Shown: piece after piece, positions 8,712-15,995 of the stretch | How the letters are laid out: each line of letters opens with the position of its first letter | Numbering within the stretch: position 1 is the stretch's first letter | From: an uncultured Bacteroidota bacterium | Lineage (GTDB): Bacteria; Bacteroidota; Bacteroidia; Bacteroidales; CAIWKO01 | Reading direction: 5' to 3' | Assembly (NCBI GenBank): GCA_937934705.1 | Contig: CALGYY010000159.1 | Location: forward strand, 1-20,101 | Length of the DNA: 20,101 nt | The notes under the pieces: model-generated | The model's input: the letters and a program-made list of their open reading frames with translations, nothing else | Told to the model about the DNA's origin: nothing | Databases searched by the model: none | Program-made: the position numbers and the translations under genes

Positions 8712-8761
8712 TAGGCCTTTTAAAGGAATTTAATTATCTATAAATGACTGAATTATAATTT

Positions 8762-11365
8762 ATGAGCGAAGAGCAGAAGATTGTCCGGGTGAACATTGAA
8801 GATCAAATGAAGACCGCCTATATCGATTATTCGATGTCGGTCATCGTTTCGAGGGCGCTTCCGGACGTCAGGGACGGGCTTAAACCAGTGCACCGCAGGG
8901 TTTTATTCGGAATGCACGATTTGGGTAACACATCTAACCGGCCACACAAGAAATCAGCAAGAATCGTGGGAGAGGTTCTGGGTAAGTATCATCCGCACGG
9001 AGATACCTCTGTTTATGATGCCATGGTCCGCATGGCGCAGGAATGGTCATTGCGTTACCCACTGATCGATGGACAGGGTAATTTCGGTTCCATCGACGGT
9101 GACAGTCCGGCTGCAATGCGTTATACCGAAGCAAGACTCCGCAAGATCGCAGAAGAAATGCTGGCAGATCTCGACAAGAACACGGTCGATTTCCAGCTCA
9201 ATTTCGACGATACCCTGGAAGAGCCCACGGTATTACCGGCTAAAATACCCAATCTGCTGGTTAAAGGGGCTTCCGGTATTGCTGTAGGGATGGCCACCAA
9301 TATTCCACCTCACAATCTCCGCGAAGTGGTTGATGGTATTGTAGCATACATTGATAATAATGAAATCACCATCCCCGAGCTGATGAAATTTATTAAGGCG
9401 CCGGATTTTCCTACCGGCGGGGTCATATATGGCTACGAAGGCGTTAAAGATGCCTATGAAACCGGCAGGGGACGCATCGTGGTCAGAGGGGAGTCCACCA
9501 TCGAAGAGGAACATGGACACGAGATGATCGTGGTGACTTCTATTCCATACCAGGTCAATAAAGCGGAAATGATCAAGAAAACTGCCGACCTGGTGCAGGA
9601 AAAGAAGATTGAAGGCATCAGCGATATCAGGGATGAAAGTGATAAAAACGGTATACGTATCGTTTATGAACTCCGCAAGGATGCCATTTCCAATGTTGTG
9701 CTGAATAAGCTCTACCAGCAAACACCGCTGCAAAGCTCATTCAATGTGAACAACATTGCCCTGGTCAAGGGACGACCGATGATGCTGAATCTGAAGGACC
9801 TGATCGTGAATTTTGTGGCTCACCGCCATGAAGTCGTCGTCAGACGGACTCAGTATGAACTGGAACAGGCAGAAAAGAGAGCACATATCGTTGAAGGACT
9901 GCTCATTGCACTCGATCACATTGATGAGGTCATCAAACTGATCCGCGAATCACAAACGGTTGAAGATGCGCGTCTTGGACTCATGGACCGTTTCGGTCTG
10001 AGTGAAATACAGGCCCGTGCTATTGTTGATATGCGTTTAAGAGCACTGGTGGGACTGGAGCGGGAGAACCTCAGAAAAGAATATGAGGAACTCATGAAGC
10101 TGATCGCTTATCTGAAAGAAATACTGGCGAATGTTGACCTCCGTATGAAGATTATCCGGGAGGAATTACTGGAAGTGAAAGAAAAATATGGCGATGAGCC
10201 CAGGACAGATATCGTCTATTCCGCCAGCGATTTCAGGATAGAAGACACGATTGCAAACGAAGAAATGGTCATCACCATTTCTCACATGGGTTATATCAAG
10301 CGCACTCCGCTCTCTGAATACCGCAGGCAGAACAGGGGAGGACGTGGTTCCCGGGGCAGCGATATCCGGGATGAGGATTTCGTGGAATACCTGTATGTAG
10401 CCACCATGCACGACTATATGATTTTCTTTACAGAGAAGGGGCGTTGCTTCTGGCTGAGAGTATTTGAGATCCCTGAAGGAAACAAAACATCCAAAGGCAG
10501 GGCCATACAGAATATGATCAATCTGCCGACCGATGATAAGGTCAAAGCTTTTCTGAATGTAAAAGATCTGACCGACAAGGAATACGCTGCAAATACGTTT
10601 ATCATTCTGTGCACCCGTAAAGGGGTCATCAAGAAAACGACACTGGAAGCTTATTCCAGACCCAGGCAAAACGGCATCAATGCAATTACGATCCGGGAAG
10701 GTGATGAATTGCTGCAGGCCAGGCTGACCAACGGGAAAAGTGAAGTGCTGATGGCCCTGCGTTCAGGCCGGGCTATCCGCTTCAGCGAGGAGAAGGTGAG
10801 ACCGATGGGCCGAAATGCTGCCGGTGTCAGGGGTATCAGTATGAAGGATGCCAGCGACGAAGTCGTCGGAATGATCTGCGTGAGTGCTGATGAAAGTAAC
10901 ATTCTGGTGGTGTCAGAAAACGGCTACGGAAAACGTTCTGATCTGGAAGCATACAGGGTCACAAACCGCGGAGGTAAAGGAGTGAAGACGATGAATGTGA
11001 CGGAGAAAACGGGCTCACTGATCACCATTCTGGATGTGACTGATAAGGACGACCTGATGATCATCAACAAAAGCGGTATTTTAATCCGCATCGCGGTAAG
11101 CGACCTGAGGCTGATGGGAAGGGCAACACAGGGTGTCAGACTCATCAACCTGAAAGACGATTCTATTGCAGCGGTGACAAAAGTTGCGATGAGTGAAGAC
11201 GAAGAAGAGGATGCTCACCGTTCTGACAAGGAATATCTGGCCGATCAGGAAATCGACGACAGTGAGGTGGTGGAAGATGAGGAGACGGAGGCCGATGATG
11301 AACTGCCGGAAGATGAGGAGGAGAATAACGGGAACGTTGAAGGGGAGGATGAAGAGGAAAAATAA
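8762..11365 (+). CDS. gyrA: DNA gyrase subunit A
   Basis: This 867-aa protein is the breakage-reunion subunit of gyrase (A2B2), which introduces negative supercoils. The N-terminus has the family motif YSMSVIVSRALPDVRDGLKP. The catalytic tyrosine is Y121 in AAMRYTEARL. The quinolone-determining region reads HPHGDTSVYDAMVRMAQ, with T82 and D86 at the positions of E. coli S83 and D87, so the water-metal-bridge hydroxyl and acid are both kept. The GyrA box is present as QNRGGRG (523-529), separating it from ParC, and is followed by the six-bladed DNA-wrapping C-terminal domain (about 490-810). The last 58 residues are extremely acidic (32 Asp/Glu), a tail not needed for the fold. gyrB is not in the window. 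The TPR gene downstream has its own promoter. Confidence 0.97.
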   Translation: MSEEQKIVRVNIEDQMKTAYIDYSMSVIVSRALPDVRDGLKPVHRRVLFGMHDLGNTSNRPHKKSARIVGEVLGKYHPHGDTSVYDAMVRMAQEWSLRYPLIDGQGNFGSIDGDSPAAMRYTEARLRKIAEEMLADLDKNTVDFQLNFDDTLEEPTVLPAKIPNLLVKGASGIAVGMATNIPPHNLREVVDGIVAYIDNNEITIPELMKFIKAPDFPTGGVIYGYEGVKDAYETGRGRIVVRGESTIEEEHGHEMIVVTSIPYQVNKAEMIKKTADLVQEKKIEGISDIRDESDKNGIRIVYELRKDAISNVVLNKLYQQTPLQSSFNVNNIALVKGRPMMLNLKDLIVNFVAHRHEVVVRRTQYELEQAEKRAHIVEGLLIALDHIDEVIKLIRESQTVEDARLGLMDRFGLSEIQARAIVDMRLRALVGLERENLRKEYEELMKLIAYLKEILANVDLRMKIIREELLEVKEKYGDEPRTDIVYSASDFRIEDTIANEEMVITISHMGYIKRTPLSEYRRQNRGGRGSRGSDIRDEDFVEYLYVATMHDYMIFFTEKGRCFWLRVFEIPEGNKTSKGRAIQNMINLPTDDKVKAFLNVKDLTDKEYAANTFIILCTRKGVIKKTTLEAYSRPRQNGINAITIREGDELLQARLTNGKSEVLMALRSGRAIRFSEEKVRPMGRNAAGVRGISMKDASDEVVGMICVSADESNILVVSENGYGKRSDLEAYRVTNRGGKGVKTMNVTEKTGSLITILDVTDKDDLMIINKSGILIRIAVSDLRLMGRATQGVRLINLKDDSIAAVTKVAMSEDEEEDAHRSDKEYLADQEIDDSEVVEDEETEADDELPEDEEENNGNVEGEDEEEK

Positions 11366-11398
11366 ATTGCTGTAAGCCGCGTCTTTTTTGGCAAAGCA

Positions 11399-11427
11399 TT
11401 TGCGCACGTTAAAAAATCCTATATTTG
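11399..11427 (+). promoter_or_regulatory. Promoter of the secreted TPR gene (-33 and -7)
   Basis: TTTG at 11399-11402 and TATATTTG at 11420-11427 are 17 bases apart, matching the Bacteroidota consensus. Initiation near 11434 would leave a leader of about 45 bases before the ATG at 11479, and it rules out a TTG start at 11425, which lies inside the -7 box. Confidence 0.7.
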
Positions 11428-11478
11428 CTGCACTGTCAGCAACAAAACATATCAAATAATAATCAAAACGAAATCTGT

Positions 11479-12627
11479 ATGAAAAGATTTTCTTTAGTTC
11501 TGGCGGCCTGCGTGATTTTCATGGGGGCATCGGCACAGAACGCAGCCGTGGTCAGCGCTTTCAACTATCTGAGAAACGGACAGCTGGACAAAGCCAAAAC
11601 CAATATCGACGGTGCCATTACTAATGTTCAAACCAGCGGATTAGCCAAAACATGGTTCTACCGCGGAAACATTTACCTGAGCATATTTCTGAATGAGAAG
11701 TTCAAGTCATTAGATCCCAATGCTCTGCAGGTTGCTTACGATTCTTACCAGAAAGCAATTGAAATAGATAAGGAAATCATGAATGAAAGTCTGAACCCGC
11801 CATCACCGGTCATCGGACTCTATGTAGTGGGAGAGCAGTTTTACAATCAGGGGGTGGATCTGTACAATAATCAGGATTACAGCACTGCAATGGAGAAATT
11901 TGAGATGACCCGCAAGATCAACAGTGCTTTCAGCCTGAAGGATACGATTGCCACGTTCAATGCGGCATTGTGTGCCATACAATTGAAGGATGATGTCAAG
12001 GCAAAGACCTATCTTGAGGATCTGGTAAAGAATCAGTACCATCAGGGTTTGGTTTACAGTTCGTTGGCCAACATCTACAAAGCTGAAAAAGATACCGTTA
12101 AAGCAATGGCCACAATCCAAAAAGGGCGGAAGTTAATGCCTGAGGATCTGACCCTTATCATTGCAGAATGTAACATTTACCTGGGGCAGGGCAAGAACAA
12201 GGAAGCACAGGATCTGCTGCGTATTGCGGTTGAGAAAGACCCCAACAATCATCTTTTGCATTACGCAATTGGTGTAAACATGGCAGAATTCGGAAATTTT
12301 GATGAGGCTGAAAAATCATACAATAAGGCCATTGAGATTAAGCCTGATTATTTTGATGCCATTTATAACCTCGGAGCGCTTTATGTCAATACGGCTGCGA
12401 GTATAATGGAAGAGGCCAATAAATTGCCGATCGGTGATCCTTTGTACGACCAGTTAAAGGAAAAAGCCGATAAATTACTCGAAAAGGCGATTCCTACGCT
12501 CGAGAAAGCTGAAACGATTAACCCGAATGATGTCAGCACTCTCATTTCGCTGAAGCAACTCTACACCAGGACCAACAATATGGAGAAGCTCAAAGTTATT
12601 GATGAGAAGATCAAGAACCTGAAATAA
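11479..12627 (+). CDS. Secreted tetratricopeptide-repeat protein
   Basis: This 382-aa protein has an N-terminal signal peptide (MKRFSLVLAACVIFMGASA|Q) followed by TPR-type helical repeats to the end. A LAAC string around Cys11 resembles a lipobox but lies very early in the hydrophobic core, so cleavage at ASA|Q is preferred. Clear TPR units include NHLLHYAIGVNMAEFGNFDE and the next, KSYNKAIEIKPDYFDAIYNL. TPR proteins are interaction scaffolds; the partner here is unknown. The ATG at 11479 was chosen because a good promoter overlaps the upstream in-frame TTG. It follows gyrA by 113 bp on the same strand, a neighbourhood I recall as recurrent in Bacteroidota, but its own promoter and terminator suggest separate transcription. 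Location is probably periplasmic. Confidence 0.85.
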   Translation: MKRFSLVLAACVIFMGASAQNAAVVSAFNYLRNGQLDKAKTNIDGAITNVQTSGLAKTWFYRGNIYLSIFLNEKFKSLDPNALQVAYDSYQKAIEIDKEIMNESLNPPSPVIGLYVVGEQFYNQGVDLYNNQDYSTAMEKFEMTRKINSAFSLKDTIATFNAALCAIQLKDDVKAKTYLEDLVKNQYHQGLVYSSLANIYKAEKDTVKAMATIQKGRKLMPEDLTLIIAECNIYLGQGKNKEAQDLLRIAVEKDPNNHLLHYAIGVNMAEFGNFDEAEKSYNKAIEIKPDYFDAIYNLGALYVNTAASIMEEANKLPIGDPLYDQLKEKADKLLEKAIPTLEKAETINPNDVSTLISLKQLYTRTNNMEKLKVIDEKIKNLK

Positions 12628-12651
12628 TCCTTTTTCAGACTTAGAAATAAG

Positions 12652-12680
12652 GGGGGAAGTCAAAGACTTCTCCCTTTACT
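12652..12680 (+). terminator. Intrinsic terminator after the TPR gene
   Basis: GGGGGAAGTC (12652-12661) pairs with GACTTCTCCC (12665-12674) across a three-base AAA loop, with one G-T wobble, and is followed by TTTACTTT. It begins 25 bases after the TPR stop. The T-tract is interrupted, so it may be a moderate terminator. Confidence 0.7.
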
Positions 12681-12775
12681 TTAATATTTGCTATTTAACA
12701 TAATATTAATTATAAGACAGAAGGATGAACAGAAAAAACCTGATATACAGTGCTCTGTGTTAAAGTTGATCGGTA

Positions 12776-13864
12776 TTAACTGTTGCTGTGTCTGCGGTTT
12801 TTAAACAGTGGTTCAAGATTGAATCTGCGTCCCACAAAGAATTTCAGAAAAGCATAGCCGTTGGTAAGGATCGTATTTTCCGGAAAGTGCAGTATTCCGA
12901 TTTCGTTAAATGTGACCCCACCATAGTACTTATCTGTATTGTAGCCTAAAACCGCCCTGGCTTCTGTTACGGATCCGAAATCCCCGCTGATATCTCTTTT
13001 TCCTCCCAGAGGACTGATCTGGTGGGCGGTCTGGTAATGTATCCCCGGATAGATGCACAAAGAAAGATACAAGTATTTGGATAGCAGGAATGTGTGTACA
13101 TATCCGCAATTAATTCCGTATTGAAGATTGAATTGCTCGGTCAGATTCATGTCTTCGTTGAAATACTCCCCAAATTCTTCAGGAACCATTGACGAATCGG
13201 CTGAAAGGTAATTGGCGAATACAGATCCTCCCAGCAGAAATGTTCCCGCACTCTTTTTTTGTCTTTGCTCCCATCCCAGCGAACTCTGATAGGTAATGTT
13301 CCTGTTGTTAAAGGAATAATACAGGCTGGTGTACCAGGAGAAATTCAGAATGTCAGGCCTGACGGGGTAAGCATCATTGTACTGAAACCATTCAGGATCA
13401 AATTTCTGAATATTATGGATATAGAAGCCACGGCACATTTGCATCAGTGTTGTCAGCCAGATTTTGGGCTTGTTATATCCCAGCCTGATCCTGAAAATAT
13501 CTGTGTCCCCTTTTTTATCATACATACGGGTCAGATATGGGAATTTTAAGGTGAGGTCCAGCGAGAGCCAATTATACGAAAATCCGGCGCCAAAAGCATA
13601 GGGATTATTGGGCATATATCGCAGATTATCATGACTGCCAAGGGTACTCAGGGTGATGTGTTGGAATTTACGGGTGCCCACCAGGGCAATCATCAGCTTG
13701 TTTTTGTAAGTCTTCACGTAATTTGAGTCAGGCTCCTGTGAATGCATCCTGGAAAATGATGTTCTTTTTATCTGCTTAACAGACTGAGCATAAGCTCTTT
13801 GTGATTGAAGTCCCGAAAGGAACACCAACAGGAAAACCATCAGCCTGCTCATGGTTCGGATCAT
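12776..13864 (-). CDS. DUF4421-type outer-membrane beta-barrel protein
   Basis: This protein of about 362 aa resembles DUF4421, a Bacteroidota outer-membrane family of unknown function. A signal peptide (MSRLMVFLLVFLSG, ending AYA|Q) is followed by a short linker and alternating polar/aromatic strands typical of a barrel. NPYAFGAGFSYNWLSLDLTL near the first third is the most family-like segment. The last residues (SNS) do not include a T9SS tail. I start at 13864 (MIRTMSR); 13852 (MSR) is equally possible. An ATG at 13903 would add 13 residues before the charged signal-peptide start, and a TATATTTT -7-like sequence (13878-13871) falls inside that extension. It is convergent with the TPR gene and divergent from amrS. 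Confidence 0.72.
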   Translation of the reverse strand: MIRTMSRLMVFLLVFLSGLQSQRAYAQSVKQIKRTSFSRMHSQEPDSNYVKTYKNKLMIALVGTRKFQHITLSTLGSHDNLRYMPNNPYAFGAGFSYNWLSLDLTLKFPYLTRMYDKKGDTDIFRIRLGYNKPKIWLTTLMQMCRGFYIHNIQKFDPEWFQYNDAYPVRPDILNFSWYTSLYYSFNNRNITYQSSLGWEQRQKKSAGTFLLGGSVFANYLSADSSMVPEEFGEYFNEDMNLTEQFNLQYGINCGYVHTFLLSKYLYLSLCIYPGIHYQTAHQISPLGGKRDISGDFGSVTEARAVLGYNTDKYYGGVTFNEIGILHFPENTILTNGYAFLKFFVGRRFNLEPLFKNRRHSNS

Positions 13865-13917
13865 TGGGTAAAAATATAGAATATTCGCGAGCGGGCCAGT
13901 CATTCAAGGAAAACCGG

Positions 13918-13925
13918 TACTTTTG
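13918..13925 (+). promoter_or_regulatory. -7-like element touching the amrS start codon
   Basis: TACTTTTG is an exact TAnnTTTG match ending three bases before the ATG at 13929. If used, transcription would start at or just inside the start codon. No -33 partner is visible, so it could be coincidental. Confidence 0.25.
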
Positions 13926-13928
13926 AGT

Positions 13929-14933
13929 ATGCTTTTAGAGGCTCAGTATTACGAAACCGCAGATAATCAACGGATAAGATGTACTTTGTGCCCGCATCAG
14001 TGCAGCATTTCCCCTGAAATGGCCGGGAAATGCCACGTCAGGGTCAATCATGAAGGGAAGTTGTGGGCCCGGTCTTACGGACAACTCAGCGCCCTGAATG
14101 AGGATCCGGTCGAAAAGAAACCGCTCTATCATTTTTTTCCGGGCCGCACAGTACTTTCTGCCGGTAGTTACGGTTGCAATCTCTCCTGCATATTTTGCCA
14201 AAACCACGACATTTCGCAAAGGCCTGTTCCTTATCTGAATAAACCTCCAACTCACCCTGATGAGCTGGTGGAAAGCCTGAAATCTGTCCCGGAAAACATT
14301 GGTCTGGCATACACCTACAATGAGCCCGTGGTTTTCTTTGAGTGGGTCTGCGAAATGGCGGAAAAAGTTCGCCTTCACGGGATGAAGAATATACTCGTAA
14401 GTAATGGGTACATTAATACGAAACCACTTGAAAGACTGATTGATATAATTGATTGCTTCAATATTGACTTGAAGTTCTTCAATGATGCTTCCTACCGCAG
14501 ATTCTCAGGAGCTTCACTCAAGCCTGTGCTGGATAGTCTTAAGTTGATCAGGTCTTCCGGATCTCATCTGGAGATCACACACCTGGTGGTCAGTGGTATG
14601 AATGATGAAGAAGACGAATTCACCAGTCTGGTTCAGTGGATTTGTGATGAATTGGGACCATCCACGCCTTTGCATATCAGCCGCTATTTCCCCCGTTTTC
14701 GCTCCTCCTCCCCTCCTCCATCTGAGAACAAAATGCTTGATTTTTATCAACTTGCATCTGAAAAGCTGAATTATGTCTACCTGGGCAATCTCCATGTGGA
14801 TGGAAAAAGTGACACCCTTTGCCCGAACTGTAAAAGACTCGTGGTCTCCCGTCATCACTATGCATGCAGCATTCATGGCCTTGATGGCAAGGGGAATTGC
14901 AGCTATTGCGGAACCTCTGTCGCCATCCGCTGA
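13929..14933 (+). CDS. amrS: AmmeMemoRadiSam-system radical SAM enzyme
   Basis: This 334-aa protein matches AmrS, the radical SAM member of the AmmeMemoRadiSam trio (with AMMECR1-like AmrA and MEMO-like AmrB). Its exact reaction is, to my knowledge, not settled. The 4Fe-4S cluster motif is CX3CX2C: C83, C87 and C90 in GCNLSCIFCQN. The N-terminus has a cysteine-rich segment (CTLCPHQCS and C35) and the C-terminus a second one (CPNC, YACSIHG, CSYCG), both usual for the family and possibly metal-binding. AYTYNEPVVFFEW and the IDLKFFN stretch fit the AdoMet TIM barrel. ATG 13929 gives MLLEAQYYE, the family-like N-terminus; a TTG at 13923 would add two residues. amrA and amrB are not in the window. 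It is convergent with the 298-aa gene, with 2 bp between them. Confidence 0.88.
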   Translation: MLLEAQYYETADNQRIRCTLCPHQCSISPEMAGKCHVRVNHEGKLWARSYGQLSALNEDPVEKKPLYHFFPGRTVLSAGSYGCNLSCIFCQNHDISQRPVPYLNKPPTHPDELVESLKSVPENIGLAYTYNEPVVFFEWVCEMAEKVRLHGMKNILVSNGYINTKPLERLIDIIDCFNIDLKFFNDASYRRFSGASLKPVLDSLKLIRSSGSHLEITHLVVSGMNDEEDEFTSLVQWICDELGPSTPLHISRYFPRFRSSSPPPSENKMLDFYQLASEKLNYVYLGNLHVDGKSDTLCPNCKRLVVSRHHYACSIHGLDGKGNCSYCGTSVAIR

Positions 14934-14935
14934 TA

Positions 14936-15832
14936 TTAAGTCAGGCTCTCAGCCTCCAATATCAGTTTACTCATTCTGATATTTAATACTTTAGCTCTTA
15001 CTGACCTGATCCATTGAGGAACTTCCCCATCGTATTCCAGGGTGTATTCATGTCCGAGAAGATCAGACACGACCAGCCTCGGGGTTCTGCTTGCATGAAC
15101 TGTTTGGTTTTCCTTTCTCAAAAAGTCGAAATCATAAGATTCCCCTTTGCGGTAATAAGGATGCAGGGGCTCAAGGTAATGATGAAACAATGCCGGTTTT
15201 CCGAGAATATCGCATTGAAGCTGTGTGTCTTTCTGGATATGGTACTTTTGGTAATACCGGCATTTCAGGTAATGAAAACTATCTCCCTGTTGGAGGCGGT
15301 AATACTCATTGTTGGGTGACAAAGTTGAAATTGCAGCCACCTGAAATGCTTCGTCTTCTTCGGGAGCCCTTCCACTTCCGAAATATTCGATGGAGGGATG
15401 TGAGATCTGCAACTCTCCCTTTTTTATCCGCTCTACCCTGCATTGAAGGGATACTTCCTGATCCAGTTTTGGTGCAGCGCTGATATTCAGGCAGGCCGAT
15501 TGTCCCCAGGGGTCCTCCAGCATGAGCAGCAACTCTCGTTGGCCCATAGAGTTGATCAGATCAGTGCGGGCGATGCGGGTAAACCCGACCAAGTCGCCTG
15601 GAGCGCAGAAGGGATGATCGGGCTCAAGATAAATCCGTCCGCTGCAATTAATCTTGTCGACTCTGCAAATCAATTCCTGACCGGGTTTCAAATTGTAATG
15701 CCTGTACATCAGTTCCTGGAGAAGGAACTTCTTTTCATCCGGTCCCTCCAGGACAAAGAAAAGTTCCTGATCCGGCGGCATTTCAACAATGCGCTGGATA
15801 CGGAAGCTGTATTTCTCTCCTTCTCTCAGCAT
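14936..15832 (-). CDS. Unrecognised protein with four tandem OB/S1-like modules
   Basis: I do not recognise this 298-aa protein as a named family. It has no signal peptide or membrane segment, so it is probably cytoplasmic. Reading it in blocks shows four modules of about 65-75 residues (about 7-76, 80-149, 162-227, 232-298). Each ends with a strand pair that lines up: ICRVDKINCSGRIYLEPDHP, LQCRVERIKKGELQISHPS, LQCDILGKPALFHHYLEPLHP and VRAKVLNIRMSKLILEAES. A Gly or charged turn, then L-E-P-x-H-P and Y/F-x-x-G, recurs between modules 1 and 3. The spacing and strand pattern recall S1/OB-fold beads, which bind RNA or single-stranded DNA; that link is inference from pattern only. It has its own TACCTTTG promoter element and no co-directional partner in the window. 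Confidence 0.6.
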   Translation of the reverse strand: MLREGEKYSFRIQRIVEMPPDQELFFVLEGPDEKKFLLQELMYRHYNLKPGQELICRVDKINCSGRIYLEPDHPFCAPGDLVGFTRIARTDLINSMGQRELLLMLEDPWGQSACLNISAAPKLDQEVSLQCRVERIKKGELQISHPSIEYFGSGRAPEEDEAFQVAAISTLSPNNEYYRLQQGDSFHYLKCRYYQKYHIQKDTQLQCDILGKPALFHHYLEPLHPYYRKGESYDFDFLRKENQTVHASRTPRLVVSDLLGHEYTLEYDGEVPQWIRSVRAKVLNIRMSKLILEAESLT

Positions 15833-15899
15833 ATTTGTTTTCGTTTCGATAAAATCTCTGAGAAGAACAGTATCATCTGATGCAAGGGCGTTTGAAAAA

Positions 15900-15907
15900 C
15901 AAAGGTA
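15900..15907 (-). promoter_or_regulatory. -7 promoter element for the four-module gene
   Basis: Read on the minus strand the sequence is TACCTTTG, an exact TAnnTTTG match, 67 bases upstream of the ATG at 15832. A -33 TTTG at standard spacing is not evident. Confidence 0.4.
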
Positions 15908-15971
15908 TCCTATTCATTCCAATGTTTGCCTATAAAACGAAGCTTTCCCCCGCTTTCAGAAGTTTAATCTG

Positions 15972-15979
15972 TATTTTTG
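15972..15979 (+). promoter_or_regulatory. -7 promoter element for the secreted phosphatase-like gene
   Basis: TATTTTTG fits the consensus exactly and ends 16 bases before the ATG at 15996, giving a leader of only about 10 bases. The same octamer precedes the genes at 210 and 18632. Confidence 0.45.
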
Positions 15980-15995
15980 TAAAAACCCCCTGCTT

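Noticed and set aside
8762..11365. ParC (topoisomerase IV subunit A) instead of GyrA
   Set aside because: An intact GyrA box (QNRGGRG) and a full six-blade C-terminal domain identify gyrase.
11425..11478. Upstream TTG start for the TPR protein
   Set aside because: It overlaps the -7 box and puts 18 polar residues before a clean signal peptide; ATG 11479 is better.
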